Below are positions 1 through 8,559 of a DNA stretch of 64,000 bases, one piece after another (the first letter of the stretch is position 1; each line of letters begins with the position of its first letter). The DNA is from an uncultured Collinsella sp. (lineage in GTDB: Bacteria > Actinomycetota > Coriobacteriia > Coriobacteriales > Coriobacteriaceae): positions 1-64,000 of the forward strand of contig UQLA01000007.1 in assembly GCA_900541745.1 (NCBI GenBank), given 5' to 3'. Below the pieces are notes generated by a model. It ran no database searches. It was given only the letters and a program-made list of their open reading frames with translations, and was not told the DNA's origin. The position numbers and the translations under genes were made by a program.

Positions 1-877
1 CGTACGTCCCGTCGGCGAGGTCGCCCGCGTGCTGGGATGCGAGCTCGTCGGCGCGCTGAGCTTTAACTGACTCCGCAACGACAGAACCGTAGGAATAATT
101 CATATCAACGTAGCCGTTAACACCCGGAACAAGACCATCGCTCGCGTATTGCCAAATACTGTAGTTGCCAGTGTAATCACACTGATAGTTATACTGCGCA
201 ATCCAATGGTCCCATGCGGATGACTTAAAAACCTGATCAGTCAAGACGTTGTTAAACCAATACAGATTCGCGTAAATACCAACCGAATATCCAGCGCTAG
301 TAATACGGTTGCAAAAAATTGAGGCCCTGGAAGCAATTCCAGCTTGTCTACCCTCTGCGATAATGGAATTATCTTCAAGATCGTAATAAACGGGAAGCTG
401 CGGGGTATGTCCCGCCAAATTATCGATCACAAACGAAGCTTCATCTTCCGCCTGCGAGTCATCCCACGCATATGAATATAAGTATATGCCGTAAGGAATT
501 CCTAGGCGTTCGCACTCAGAGATATTCCTTTGAAATTGGTAGTCAAGTCGGCCGCCGAAAGAAGGAGCGCCGAAGCCAATTCGAAGAATGGCAAAATCGA
601 TACCAGAAGCCTTAACAGCTTCCCAATCAACTTTTTTCTGATGTTCGCTGACATCGATTCCCTCAGCAGTCGCCCCAGTTGGCAAATCCGTTATCGATAA
701 TGTCGAGATACCTTCGTCTTCAGAGGCGTTGAGCGAAGAAACAATTTCGCCATTTTCATATCTCCACGAGTTTTCAACTAACGATCGCGGCGTTTCACCG
801 TAGCAAGAGTGCGCGAACGCAAGCCCAAATAGCAGTAAAGAAACTCCAAATAGTATTTGCCTATTTATTTGACGCAT
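1..877 (-). CDS. Secreted GH25 lysozyme, 3' end beyond the window
   Basis: The reading frame opens at an ATG at 877, eight bases downstream of AAGGAT, and stays open to the window edge (292 residues). An N-terminal hydrophobic stretch (about residues 9-25) looks like a signal peptide. The catalytic domain starts with GIDVSEHQKKVDW and contains LPVYYDLED, the typical beta-strand Asp/DxE pattern of glycosyl hydrolase family 25 muramidases, followed by GIYANLYW and SIWQYASDG. The frame continues past the domain into AESVKAQRADELASQ and DGTY, probably the start of cell-wall-binding repeats off-window. It likely cleaves peptidoglycan outside the cell. The gene is visibly AT-richer than its neighbours, suggesting acquisition by transfer. 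Family call is firm; the biological role (remodelling or competition) is open. Confidence 0.88.
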   Translation of the reverse strand, partial: MRQINRQILFGVSLLLFGLAFAHSCYGETPRSLVENSWRYENGEIVSSLNASEDEGISTLSITDLPTGATAEGIDVSEHQKKVDWEAVKASGIDFAILRIGFGAPSFGGRLDYQFQRNISECERLGIPYGIYLYSYAWDDSQAEDEASFVIDNLAGHTPQLPVYYDLEDNSIIAEGRQAGIASRASIFCNRITSAGYSVGIYANLYWFNNVLTDQVFKSSAWDHWIAQYNYQCDYTGNYSIWQYASDGLVPGVNGYVDMNYSYGSVVAESVKAQRADELASQHAGDLADGTY

Positions 878-1140
878 ATTCAAATCCTTCGAACGAAAAA
901 CGTTGCAATCTTATCAAATGAGAGAGCTCGAAAAAATCGCCTCTCTTTCGCCTCTACAATCCAGGCACAAGCAATCTTTCATCCACCCTTAATTAATTCG
1001 CCAAATAGCAGGCAGGGCAAGCGTGGCGCAATTTAATCAAACTTGTAATAACCCATTTAACTGCAATTACACTACAAATCTGCCACATAATTATTATCAA
1101 GCATATGGCAAGCCATACCATGCAACGGCATCCCGACTCT
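878..1140. other. AT-rich intergenic stretch
   Basis: No gene is supported here. The segment is clearly richer in A and T than the rest of the window and shares this character with the GH25 gene. It ends abruptly at the natural stop position of the glycosyltransferase at 1141, so the boundary may be the edge of an inserted block. It must also hold the promoter of the GH25 gene; I see no convincing -35/-10 pair. Confidence 0.5.
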
Positions 1141-2036
1141 CTAAAGTGAGAAATACTCGCTCCCAGCGGATAGGTTCGGTCCGAGCCACGATCGCCGTCG
1201 AGGAAGAACTCCGGCCAGCGCTGCATGAACAGTGCCTGTTCGCGCTTCCAACGGCGCATCTTTTCCTCGTCGGCCTCTTCCCTGCCACGCAAGGTGAACT
1301 CGTAGTGGTACAGCTCGGCATAAGGCGTAAAGATGGTGCGGTAGCCCGCCTCCCACACGCGCAGGCAAAAGTCCGCGTCGTTAAAGCCGACGGCGAATTC
1401 CTCGTTGTAACCTCCGACCTGCTCAAAAACGTCGCGTCGGACCATCTGGCAGGCACCTGTTACGGCACTGAAGTTGCCCGGACGCACAGCACGGGCAAGA
1501 TAGCCCTCGCGCTTTGCCGAGAAATCCTGGTTGGCATGGGCAAGAGCGCCACGCACGCCAACCAAAATGCCGGCGTGTTGCACCAGATGATCGGCAAAGC
1601 AGAGCTTGGCACCCACCACGCCCGCATCGGGACGCTGCAGATAGCCCATCATCTCTTCGATAAAGTCAGGGCTTATGACCTCGGCATCGTTGTTCAGCAG
1701 CAGGTAGTCGCCCTTGGCGTGCTCCACGCCAAAGTTGATGATCTGGGAGTAATTAAACTCGCCCGGCCAGTACACAACGCGCGCGACGCCCTTGCCTTCG
1801 GATGCTGCAGCCACGCGCTCCGGCAGGGTTTCGTAATACGCAAACGTCTCCGGGGCTTCGCTGTTGTTCTCCACCAAGACGATCTCGTAGTTGGCATACG
1901 TTGCCTTCTGGGCGATCGACATCACGCAGGCGTCGAGCGTCTCAACGTGATCCTTGGTGGGAATCACAATGCTCACCAGCGGCGCAGGCTCCGGCAGCGC
2001 ATAGCGCATGCGGTAGACAAATGGGGTCTCAGTCAC
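1141..2036 (-). pseudogene. Family 2 glycosyltransferase, 5'-truncated and frameshifted near its end
   Basis: The translation carries a GT-A fold family 2 core: VSIVIPTKDHVETLDACV near the start, ENNSEAPET, the NNDAEV metal/nucleotide motif, and the acceptor-side GFNDADFCLRVWEAGYR. Homologues of this type normally have a long N-terminal module before VSIVIP; here the frame opens at a GTG only about 20 residues before it. Near the 3' end the frame reads FFLDGD then becomes nonsense, running on to 993, whereas the neighbouring frame gives NLSAGSEYFSL followed by a stop at 1141, the expected family ending. Loss of one C around 1186-1193 (GATCGTGG instead of an expected GATCCGTGG) explains this. 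Probable role before damage: adding sugars to a cell-surface polysaccharide. Likely inactive, unless the frameshift is a sequencing error. Confidence 0.75.
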
Positions 2037-2052
2037 CTCGACCGTTCCGCAA

Positions 2053-2703
2053 ATGTCCAGCGAAGCAAAACGCCTAGCAAAGTGGACGGGCCGCTACGAC
2101 GTCATCCAGGGCTCGCGCCTGGACTTTGACGGTGGTGCCTTCTTTTGGCAGTACCAGCTCATCCTATCGCTTGGTATCCCCAACCCCATCGCCAAGTGGG
2201 ATCTGGGCCCCGAGGGCTACCGCGCCATGAACCAACTGTGCTTTGAGGGCGGCCTGTTCTCGCGTCGCGTGGTCGACAAGATCGGCCTGCCCGACGCGCG
2301 CTTCTTCATCTATGGCGACGACGCCTGTTACGGCTATGTCGCCAGCCAGCACTTCCCCGCTGCCGTAGTCGCCGATGTGGTGCTCAAGCGCGCCCGCGCC
2401 GTCTCCAACTGGGACATCGCCGGCAAGCGCCAACTCAACTCCACGAGCGACACCAACCGCTACTACATCATGCGCAACCGCGGCTTCCTCGCTCGATATA
2501 TGCAGATTTATGGTGACTACCACCCCATGCTGTTCCGTCTGGGCAATGCCGCAACCTTCTGCAAGGAATTCATTCGCCTGGCTGCGGTCGACAAGTGCTT
2601 TAAAACCGGCATTCCGGCGCTGCGCCGCGGCATGAAGGACGCCCGCAAGATCATCAAGGATCCCGACTGGAAGCCCGTGCCGCCCCTGGAGGACGCGGAG
2701 TAA
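2053..2703 (+). pseudogene. C-terminal fragment of a galactofuranosyltransferase-like GT2 enzyme
   Basis: The 216-residue product contains a family-like acceptor region (GGLFSRRVVDKIGLPDARFFIYGDDACYGYVAS) and a C-terminal helical tail (NRYYIMRNRGFLARYM, RGMKDARKII) as seen in GlfT2-like rhamnosyl/galactofuranosyl transferases. The N-terminal half of such enzymes, with the nucleotide-sugar binding VTYNR-type strand and the DDD motif, is missing: the frame is closed by a stop at 2014-2016. The fragment starts back to back with the truncated glycosyltransferase on the other strand, so both lost their 5' ends at the same junction (about 2037-2053). It is probably a non-functional remnant of a surface polysaccharide cluster. 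Confidence 0.65.
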
Positions 2704-2727
2704 CAGAGGCCGAAAACATCCCGCTGC

Positions 2728-4524
2728 TTAAAGCCGCTGGCACACTACGGACACGTGCTGCCCGTCAAAGCCAAAGCCCCAGCGCATGCGACCCACACCG
2801 GGTCGCGGCACACGAATCTCGTCGACACCGTCACGTTCGATGTCGAGCAGCGCCTGAACCGCCAGCAGCTCCAGACCCAGGGCATCCACGTCGGGGTCAT
2901 ACATCATGTTCATAGTGACAAGCGGACGCTCGTCGAGCATGCCGAGGGTATCGGCCACATCGAGCATCCTTCCCGTAGGGAACACCTGGATATCCCAGCG
3001 ATCCGCCCCGCGCTTTCGATTGGATGACGGATTGGCATACCCCGGCATACCAAAGCAGAGCCCTTGCAACAGCAGGTGGTATGGCAACGGCGAATCCATC
3101 TCGGCAGCGCCGACTCCTGCGTCACCTAGGATTCGACGCAGCGCACGCCTCACCGTGTCTTCGTCACCGCGACACAACCCGTCACGAAACGCATCGACAT
3201 CCCGCACATCCTCGGCGGCGCACTCAAACCATTCAATAATCACGAGACGCAATGCCTGGCGAAGCTCACCATTAGGCAGGCGCAGCGCACGGGAGCGAGC
3301 GCCGTTTCCCGGTTCCTCAACCATATCCGTCGTTAGGAAGCCGGACAGGTATAACGCGGTCCAAACTTCATCGACGCAAGCGTCATTCAACACGACGGCG
3401 CCCAGACAAAGCGAAGCCTCAACGCATCCATGCGGTTCAAGTAAATCGAACAGAGTCGAAAGCCTCTCGAGATTCCAGTCACCAACCGCCCTGCTCAGGC
3501 TATCAGCGTATCCATACAAAACGGCCCGCACCGGCGGCATGCAACCGCGGTTCAAGAAATCGATCACGCGCGCCGGACTCGAGCAATAAAACCTGCCAAA
3601 TCGGTACCCCTCGAACCATTCACGCGCGTTATCAAGAAATTCCCCGCGTCCAGCATGGCTCAGCAGAGCCTGAACCTCGTCATCCGAAAAACCAAACCAA
3701 CGATCGCACCACCCCGAAAGCGGAGTCGACATGCAGCACGAACACCCGCGCAAAGAAAGCGCCACCTCGGCAGGACCGGGATACTCCCCCATAAGACACG
3801 CCAGCCGCAACGAATCCCCCGCAGCGGCAATGGCATCAAACAGTACACGATCGAGCAACCCTGCCGGACAGGAGCCACAAGCATCCCTCATAGCAAAACG
3901 ACTCAACCACGCCGCGTCGTACCCATCAACGAGCAGCACAACCTGTTCGTCGCAAGCCATCTCCAGCAGCTCAATGAGAACGCCTAGCACCGAGTCAACC
4001 TCGGCCTCGCTCGCCACACCACGCGCAACGCGTTCGATGTGACGCACCTTGTCTCGAGCTAAATCCGGAGCCTCCAAAAGCGCCAACAAGCGAGCGCACT
4101 CATCCGAAAGAGCGTCACGCACGACGCCGACGACGTTGGCGCCGCACCTCGCTGCGCCAGAAAAGTCCAGCGATATCACCGGATAGCACGCATACTCATC
4201 CCGATAGCGCCCGCCGCCCGCATCCCAAATCTGGGAACCAGCAAACAGGCCCCGATCGACCTGCCCGACCGTGGGTCGCTCCAGAAAAGCCTTAAGCATC
4301 GACAGGTTCATGCTCTTTCCAAAGCCCTCGGGTCGACAGCACACCACAACAGACGCATCGCAATCCAGAACATCGGCAATAAACATGGTCTTGTCAACCA
4401 GCATGCAACGACCGATGGCATCGGCAAAATCATGCACACCGACCGGCAAAACCGCATCGTCGACATGGCTGACAAGCCGTACGCCAAAAGTATCTGAACT
4501 GTTGCAATACTCCTGTTCAGGCAC
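2728..4524 (-). CDS. AAA-ATPase-like protein with degenerate motifs
   Basis: The 598-residue product begins at a GTG preceded by GGGAGAAG. It follows the layout of the AAA-ATPase-like/PD-(D/E)XK family common in gut bacteria: MLVDKTMFIADVLD, a P-loop-like RPEGFGKSMNLSML (about residues 63-76, where the family has RPRRFGKS), and a Walker-B-like VVLLVDGYDAAW where the family has IDEYD. The C-terminal end (MRWGFGFDGQHVSV) resembles the tail of the family's nuclease domain, but I do not see a clean E-x-K catalytic motif. The loss of the second Arg, of the acidic pair and of the nuclease residues suggests a diverged, possibly non-catalytic member. Function of the family is unknown; links to mobile DNA have been suggested but nothing here proves one. 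Confidence 0.65.
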   Translation of the reverse strand: MPEQEYCNSSDTFGVRLVSHVDDAVLPVGVHDFADAIGRCMLVDKTMFIADVLDCDASVVVCCRPEGFGKSMNLSMLKAFLERPTVGQVDRGLFAGSQIWDAGGGRYRDEYACYPVISLDFSGAARCGANVVGVVRDALSDECARLLALLEAPDLARDKVRHIERVARGVASEAEVDSVLGVLIELLEMACDEQVVLLVDGYDAAWLSRFAMRDACGSCPAGLLDRVLFDAIAAAGDSLRLACLMGEYPGPAEVALSLRGCSCCMSTPLSGWCDRWFGFSDDEVQALLSHAGRGEFLDNAREWFEGYRFGRFYCSSPARVIDFLNRGCMPPVRAVLYGYADSLSRAVGDWNLERLSTLFDLLEPHGCVEASLCLGAVVLNDACVDEVWTALYLSGFLTTDMVEEPGNGARSRALRLPNGELRQALRLVIIEWFECAAEDVRDVDAFRDGLCRGDEDTVRRALRRILGDAGVGAAEMDSPLPYHLLLQGLCFGMPGYANPSSNRKRGADRWDIQVFPTGRMLDVADTLGMLDERPLVTMNMMYDPDVDALGLELLAVQALLDIERDGVDEIRVPRPGVGRMRWGFGFDGQHVSVVCQRL

Positions 4525-4725
4525 TGTAACTTCTCCCTAAAACGTAACACGAGGCCCATTGTAGCGAGCAGTTCAAGCGCAACGCTGGATCCGCGCAAAG
4601 GCATCGGGCAACGGTAGGAACAAAGGCCTTGAGGGGGCATAACAAATCGTTGCACAACAAAACGGGACCCAATGCATTCGCACCGGACCCCGTCCTAGTT
4701 CTTAAATTATCGGGCGGCCAGGAAC
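4525..4725. other. Intergenic, nothing recognised
   Basis: This stretch of about 200 bases separates two minus-strand genes. It includes the ribosome binding site of the AAA-ATPase-like gene at its left edge. I see no palindrome of the families found elsewhere and no gene. Confidence 0.4.
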
Positions 4726-6306
4726 TTACTCCTCGGATCCGTCCTCGCCAGCGGACTTCTTCTGCTGATCAAGCTTGTGCTTACCGCTCACAATAGACGT
4801 GGCGCCCAGCGTGGCCAGGCTTGCGCTCGCAAGGCTCGCCATCACGATGAGGTCGCCCGTCTTGGGCATATTGCCACCCGAGGCCTTGGTCGTCGTGGTC
4901 GTGGTAGTCGTCGTGGTGGTCGAGGTGACGTTCTTGTCGTCAACCTTCTGAGCATCGGCGTCGGACTGTCTCGCGCCCGCATCGATCGTAGCGTCGGCAT
5001 CGCCGTCGGTCCTGGACTCGGGAGCTTCACCAGAAGTGTTCTCATCAGAAGACGAGCCGATGTTGTTGCCAGCCGTCATCGAAGACCCAATCAAGGCGCC
5101 AAGCTGCTTGCCAACATTGGTGGAGCCATTAGAGGAGACGCTATCGGTCGAGCCAGAAACGGAACCGCCAGTCGATCCAGAGACAGAACCGCCGGTTGAA
5201 CCAGAGCCCGAATCACCGGCACCGCCAGCAGACTCCGTTCCACCCGAAGCAGTCCCACCATTACCGGCACCATTGTTGCCAGCACCAGTCGAAGGCGTGC
5301 CCGTCTCGCCGCCATTGTCCGTATCACTATCGGTTTCCACCGTTGGTCCAGCAGGCCCAGCAGGCGCAGCAGGCACCTTGTTCGGGTGAGGTGCCGGCGC
5401 GGGCGCGGGCTCCGGCTCAGGATCGGGCTCCACAGGCGTTGCCGCAGCAGCCTCGTCCTCGGCAATGTAAACCAGGCAGTCCTTGAGCTCGTTCTTATAG
5501 CGATTCTTCCATCCCTCATGGTACTGAGGCTGACTCGAATACTTGCGCGCCACGTTATCAACCACGCTGTTCGAAAGCGCGGTCACAAACTCGCGGTCGG
5601 TCATATCGTTGGAAAGATTCGCCCAACGGAAAAAGTCCTGGCAGCCACCCGTGCCGCACATATTGGTGATACTCCACACCATGCCCTTGACGCAATCGGC
5701 ACGACCGGAAATATCAATGCCCAGAGCGTTCTTAAGCCACGCCTCGGTCACCGCATAGTAGGAGTTGTACGCATAGGCATCCTGCAGCGCCGAGAACTCC
5801 GCCGGATCGGTGTTGTAAGCACCCAGGAAGGCATCCTGCGCGATGCGGCCCAACTCAGTGAGCTGCCCGTTCGCATACATGGGGTTGCTTCCGTTGGAAA
5901 TCTCACCGCCGCGATCGATCGCAGCCTTAAGCATGCCGTACTTGGCAGAATCGTAGTTGTAGACCTGCTTCATAAACGGAATGAGCGACCAGCGGCGATC
6001 GAACTGGTAATAACCCAGTGCGTTGTATCCGTCGCCATACGAAAAACCCTGGTTATAGTTGCCGTGACTCTCGTACTTGGTAAAGTACTTCATCTCGTCG
6101 GTCACGTTGACAAACGAGACACCCTGAACCGACCGCAGCACGCCCGAGAAAGACTGCTGGGTGTAGAGGCCCTTATCGATATCGGTGGCATCCGAGGCAA
6201 CGCCCGGCGTGGGCTCCTCGGCTATAGCGGTTGCGGGTGCGGCAACGGCGCCAAACGAAAGCGCCAGCGTCAGGCCCGCAACAATCGCGGAATGCTTGGG
6301 TTGCAT
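4726..6306 (-). CDS. Secreted, sortase-anchored lysozyme-fold-like protein
   Basis: The start chosen is the ATG at 6306, directly behind GGGAGG; an upstream in-frame ATG at 6384 lacks a site. The 526-residue product has a signal peptide (residues 1-29, ending TAIAEE), a globular region (about 40-250) with KYESHGNYNQGF and GYNALGYYQFDRRW, which recalls the E-S-x-G ... G-x-x-Q pattern of lysozyme/SLT-type hydrolases, a Pro/Gly/Ser/Thr-rich stalk with repeated GSGSTGGSVSGSTGG-like units and a run of twelve threonines, then MPKTG (residues 480-484), a hydrophobic segment and a basic tail. MPKTG with its tail is an LPXTG-type sortase signal. It is therefore a wall-linked surface protein. The enzymatic assignment is an inference from a short motif. 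Confidence 0.72.
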   Translation of the reverse strand: MQPKHSAIVAGLTLALSFGAVAAPATAIAEEPTPGVASDATDIDKGLYTQQSFSGVLRSVQGVSFVNVTDEMKYFTKYESHGNYNQGFSYGDGYNALGYYQFDRRWSLIPFMKQVYNYDSAKYGMLKAAIDRGGEISNGSNPMYANGQLTELGRIAQDAFLGAYNTDPAEFSALQDAYAYNSYYAVTEAWLKNALGIDISGRADCVKGMVWSITNMCGTGGCQDFFRWANLSNDMTDREFVTALSNSVVDNVARKYSSQPQYHEGWKNRYKNELKDCLVYIAEDEAAAATPVEPDPEPEPAPAPAPHPNKVPAAPAGPAGPTVETDSDTDNGGETGTPSTGAGNNGAGNGGTASGGTESAGGAGDSGSGSTGGSVSGSTGGSVSGSTDSVSSNGSTNVGKQLGALIGSSMTAGNNIGSSSDENTSGEAPESRTDGDADATIDAGARQSDADAQKVDDKNVTSTTTTTTTTTTTKASGGNMPKTGDLIVMASLASASLATLGATSIVSGKHKLDQQKKSAGEDGSEE

Positions 6307-6432
6307 ACATCCTCCCTGCATTGGTGTGGTTAAAGTGCAGTTTGCAAAGATGGATTCAGTATTACAGCTCCCCGTTTGTTGCACAACAACCCATCGGTAA
6401 ACGGCAACAACCCTCCGCGAAATCTTAAGGAA

Positions 6433-6852
6433 TTAAACAAACTGGTCGTCGGGCACCAGCAAAAGCTCGCCGTAACGCTCCATCAGGCCGTCCCTCAACT
6501 GACAGAAAGCGGGGATATAGACGTTCAAGATGCGCTGAATCAGATCTTGAGCGAGCTTGTTGTCATAGATATGGACATTCGTATTGCGGTCTCTGAGCAT
6601 ATCTAGCCAGGCCGCCTCATCAATAAAGTCGTAGAACCGGTAGGACTCCTTCAAGATGGCGCGAGGAGACCCCGACGCGGCAAGCGTGGCACCCTCATAC
6701 TCGAGCAGACGCTTAAGGAGCTTCCAACTCAGTTCAAATTGAAGATTGAACTTATTAATCAATCCACTCTGAACAAAATCATTGTTGAGATCCTGATTGG
6801 GCGCATCCTCAAGATTCGCCAAGGCGCTGGCAAAGTTCTCATATTTTTTCAT
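6433..6852 (-). CDS. HEPN-family HepT-like protein (nucleotidyltransferase substrate-binding type)
   Basis: The 139-residue all-helical protein matches the HI0074 / HepT-like HEPN family: NKFNLQFELSWKLLKRLLEYEG, SPRAILKESYRFYDFI, and RDRNTNVHIYD, the last containing an R-N-x-x-V-H variant of the R-x4-6-H RNase motif. Its start overlaps the 3' end of the minimal nucleotidyltransferase gene by 14 bases, so the two are translationally coupled. Known HepT/MntA pairs act as type VII toxin-antitoxin systems in which the nucleotidyltransferase modifies the HEPN toxin. That this pair works that way is an inference. An older view of the family as a substrate-binding subunit also remains possible. Confidence 0.8.
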   Translation of the reverse strand: MKKYENFASALANLEDAPNQDLNNDFVQSGLINKFNLQFELSWKLLKRLLEYEGATLAASGSPRAILKESYRFYDFIDEAAWLDMLRDRNTNVHIYDNKLAQDLIQRILNVYIPAFCQLRDGLMERYGELLLVPDDQFV

Positions 6853-7126
6853 ACAGAATCACACCATCCCTGGCAATTTCATCGAGCAATTGCCGCGATA
6901 AGGACTCGTCGAGATTGACGACATCTACATCTAAAAGAGTATCAAGACGCTCCTCGATCAAATATGAGAAACGACCGAAATCCCCGCAACCTGCTACAGC
7001 GATGTCAATATCGCTCTTAGGCAAGTTGTCACCTCGAGCACGAGAACCAAACAGCACGACCTTCTCGGCGTCACATTCCCGAGCAAAAACTTCGATTTGT
7101 CTGTACACATTGTCGAGAGATGCCAT
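6839..7126 (-). CDS. Minimal nucleotidyltransferase, MntA-like
   Basis: The 95-residue product is a stand-alone nucleotidyltransferase fold protein with the signature GSRARGDNLPKSDIDIAV (G-S then D-x-D), and DVDVVNLDE supplying the third acidic residue. It pairs with the HEPN protein downstream. In characterised systems such enzymes transfer AMP residues onto the HEPN toxin near its RNase motif and silence it. The gene starts eight bases after the stop of the Rrf2 regulator gene, so it may be co-transcribed with it, an unusual link between Fe-S sensing and a toxin-antitoxin-like pair. Confidence 0.82.
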   Translation of the reverse strand: MASLDNVYRQIEVFARECDAEKVVLFGSRARGDNLPKSDIDIAVAGCGDFGRFSYLIEERLDTLLDVDVVNLDESLSRQLLDEIARDGVILYEKI

Positions 7127-7134
7127 TTGCAGCC

Positions 7135-7566
7135 CTACAGCTTAATGTCAAAGTTAATCTCGGGGACGGTGGCCAGGTCGGCCAACGTCACACCGTCGAC
7201 GTACTTTTCGATCACGTCGTCCAGGCCGCGCCAAAACTTAACGGTCGAGCACAGATCGCTACGGGTGCAGCTGTTGTCAATGCCATCGCACGCCACCGGG
7301 GCCGTGCTGCCCTCGACGGCACGCAGGATGTCGCCGGCACGCACTTCGGCCGGGTCCTTGGCCATCATGTAGCCGCCGCCCTTGCCACGCACGCTCTTAA
7401 GCAGGCCAGCCTTCATAAGCGGACGAACCAGCTGCTCCAGATACTTCTGCGAAATGCGCTCGCGGTCGGCAACCTCGCGCAGGGCAATCTTGCCCTCGGC
7501 GTCACCAAGCGCTGCGATATAAATCATCAAACGGAGGGCATAGCGGCCCTTGGAAGAAATGAGCAT
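7135..7566 (-). CDS. Rrf2-family Fe-S responsive regulator of the SUF operon
   Basis: The start is set at the ATG at 7566 (MLISSKGRYALRL), which gives the normal family N-terminus; the frame extends further upstream without support. The 143-residue product has the Rrf2 winged helix (ISQKYLEQLVRPLMKAGLLKSVRGKGGGY) and three cysteines in CDGIDNSC-TRSDLC spacing, a likely [2Fe-2S] ligand set as in IscR. It is transcribed divergently from sufC, with an inverted repeat over the suf -35 region between them. It probably represses sufCBDSU when its cluster is occupied. The spacing C-x6-C-x5-C differs by one residue from E. coli IscR. Confidence 0.88.
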   Translation of the reverse strand: MLISSKGRYALRLMIYIAALGDAEGKIALREVADRERISQKYLEQLVRPLMKAGLLKSVRGKGGGYMMAKDPAEVRAGDILRAVEGSTAPVACDGIDNSCTRSDLCSTVKFWRGLDDVIEKYVDGVTLADLATVPEINFDIKL

Positions 7567-7638
7567 ACCTACCCTTCCATAACGCTGGGGACAAGCACTG
7601 CCGATGAATTTGTCCCACAATCTGAAAAGTCGAGTGGA

Positions 7639-7682
7639 TTAGTCGGATTTTCCCTTGACTAACGCCGAACCCATAGTAACTT
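7639..7682 (+). promoter_or_regulatory. suf promoter with overlapping inverted-repeat operator
   Basis: An inverted repeat TTAGTC (7639-7644) and GACTAA (7657-7662) is separated by 12 bases. Its right arm overlaps a -35 element TTGACT (7655-7660), followed 16 bases later by TAACTT as a possible -10. The position between the divergent Rrf2 regulator and sufC makes it the obvious candidate operator. Seen directly: the repeat and TTGACT. Inferred: that the Rrf2 protein binds it. Confidence 0.55.
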
Positions 7683-7746
7683 TATTCCGAGAAGATTCCT
7701 AGGGTTTCGTACACCCGTGAGTACACCATATACAGAGAGGAAGAGC

Positions 7747-8547
7747 ATGAGCGCAAATCCGCTGCTTTCCATCGAGGGCCTCACCGCCTCTGTGGACGAG
7801 AAGACCATCCTCCACAACGTCAACCTCAACGTCGCCGCCGGCGAGACCCACGTGCTGATGGGCCCCAACGGCGCCGGCAAGTCCACCCTCGGCCACCTGG
7901 TCATGGGCGACCCCGTCTATACCGTCAACAACGGCTGCATCGTCTTTGACGGCCAGGACATCACCGAGCTCACCACCGACAAGCGTTCGCGCGCCGGCCT
8001 GTTCCTGAGCTTCCAGGCTCCGGTCGAGATCCCGGGCGTGCCACTGTCGAGCTTTTTGCGCGCCAGCATCGCCGGCCGCCCCGGCCTGGAGATGAAGGGC
8101 AAGGAGTTCCGCCGCCGCGTCAAGGAGCTCGCAGCCGAGCTCAACATGGATACTGCCTACCTCAACCGCGAGCTGGGCGTGGGCTTCTCGGGCGGCGAGA
8201 AAAAGAAGGTCGAGATGCTCCAGCTTCTGCTGCTGCAGCCCAAGCTCGCCATCCTGGACGAGACTGACTCGGGCCTGGACGTCGACGCCCTGTCCACCGT
8301 CAGCCATGGCATGGACGCCTACCGCAAGAGCTGCGACGGCTCCATGCTCATCATCACGCACAACACGCGCATCCTGGAGCACCTGGATGTCGACCGCGTC
8401 CACGTTATGGTCAAGGGCCATATCGTGCGCGAGGACGATGCCTCGCTCATCCCCTGGATCGACAAGAACGGCTTTGAGACCTTCGAGCGCGAGGCCGCCG
8501 AGCAGCGCGCCCAGGCCGAGGCCGCCGATGCCGAGCAGCAGGCGTAA
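7747..8547 (+). CDS. sufC: Fe-S assembly ATPase SufC
   Basis: The start at 7747 sits behind GAGAGGAAGAGC. The 266-residue ABC-type ATPase shows Walker A GPNGAGKST, the ABC signature FSGGEKKKVEM and Walker B LAILDETDSGLD, the last with the family's diagnostic ETDSGLD. SufC drives conformational change of the SufB-SufD scaffold in the cytoplasm to allow cluster assembly. It is the first gene of a tight sufC-B-D-S-U operon. The C-terminus carries a charged Ala/Glu/Gln tail of about 20 residues beyond the usual family end. Confidence 0.97.
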   Translation: MSANPLLSIEGLTASVDEKTILHNVNLNVAAGETHVLMGPNGAGKSTLGHLVMGDPVYTVNNGCIVFDGQDITELTTDKRSRAGLFLSFQAPVEIPGVPLSSFLRASIAGRPGLEMKGKEFRRRVKELAAELNMDTAYLNRELGVGFSGGEKKKVEMLQLLLLQPKLAILDETDSGLDVDALSTVSHGMDAYRKSCDGSMLIITHNTRILEHLDVDRVHVMVKGHIVREDDASLIPWIDKNGFETFEREAAEQRAQAEAADAEQQA

Positions 8548-8559
8548 AGGGGCGACGCA

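Noticed and set aside
1023..2129. A 368-codon plus-strand frame over the glycosyltransferase
   Set aside because: The translation has no family character, while the minus strand shows clear GT2 motifs.
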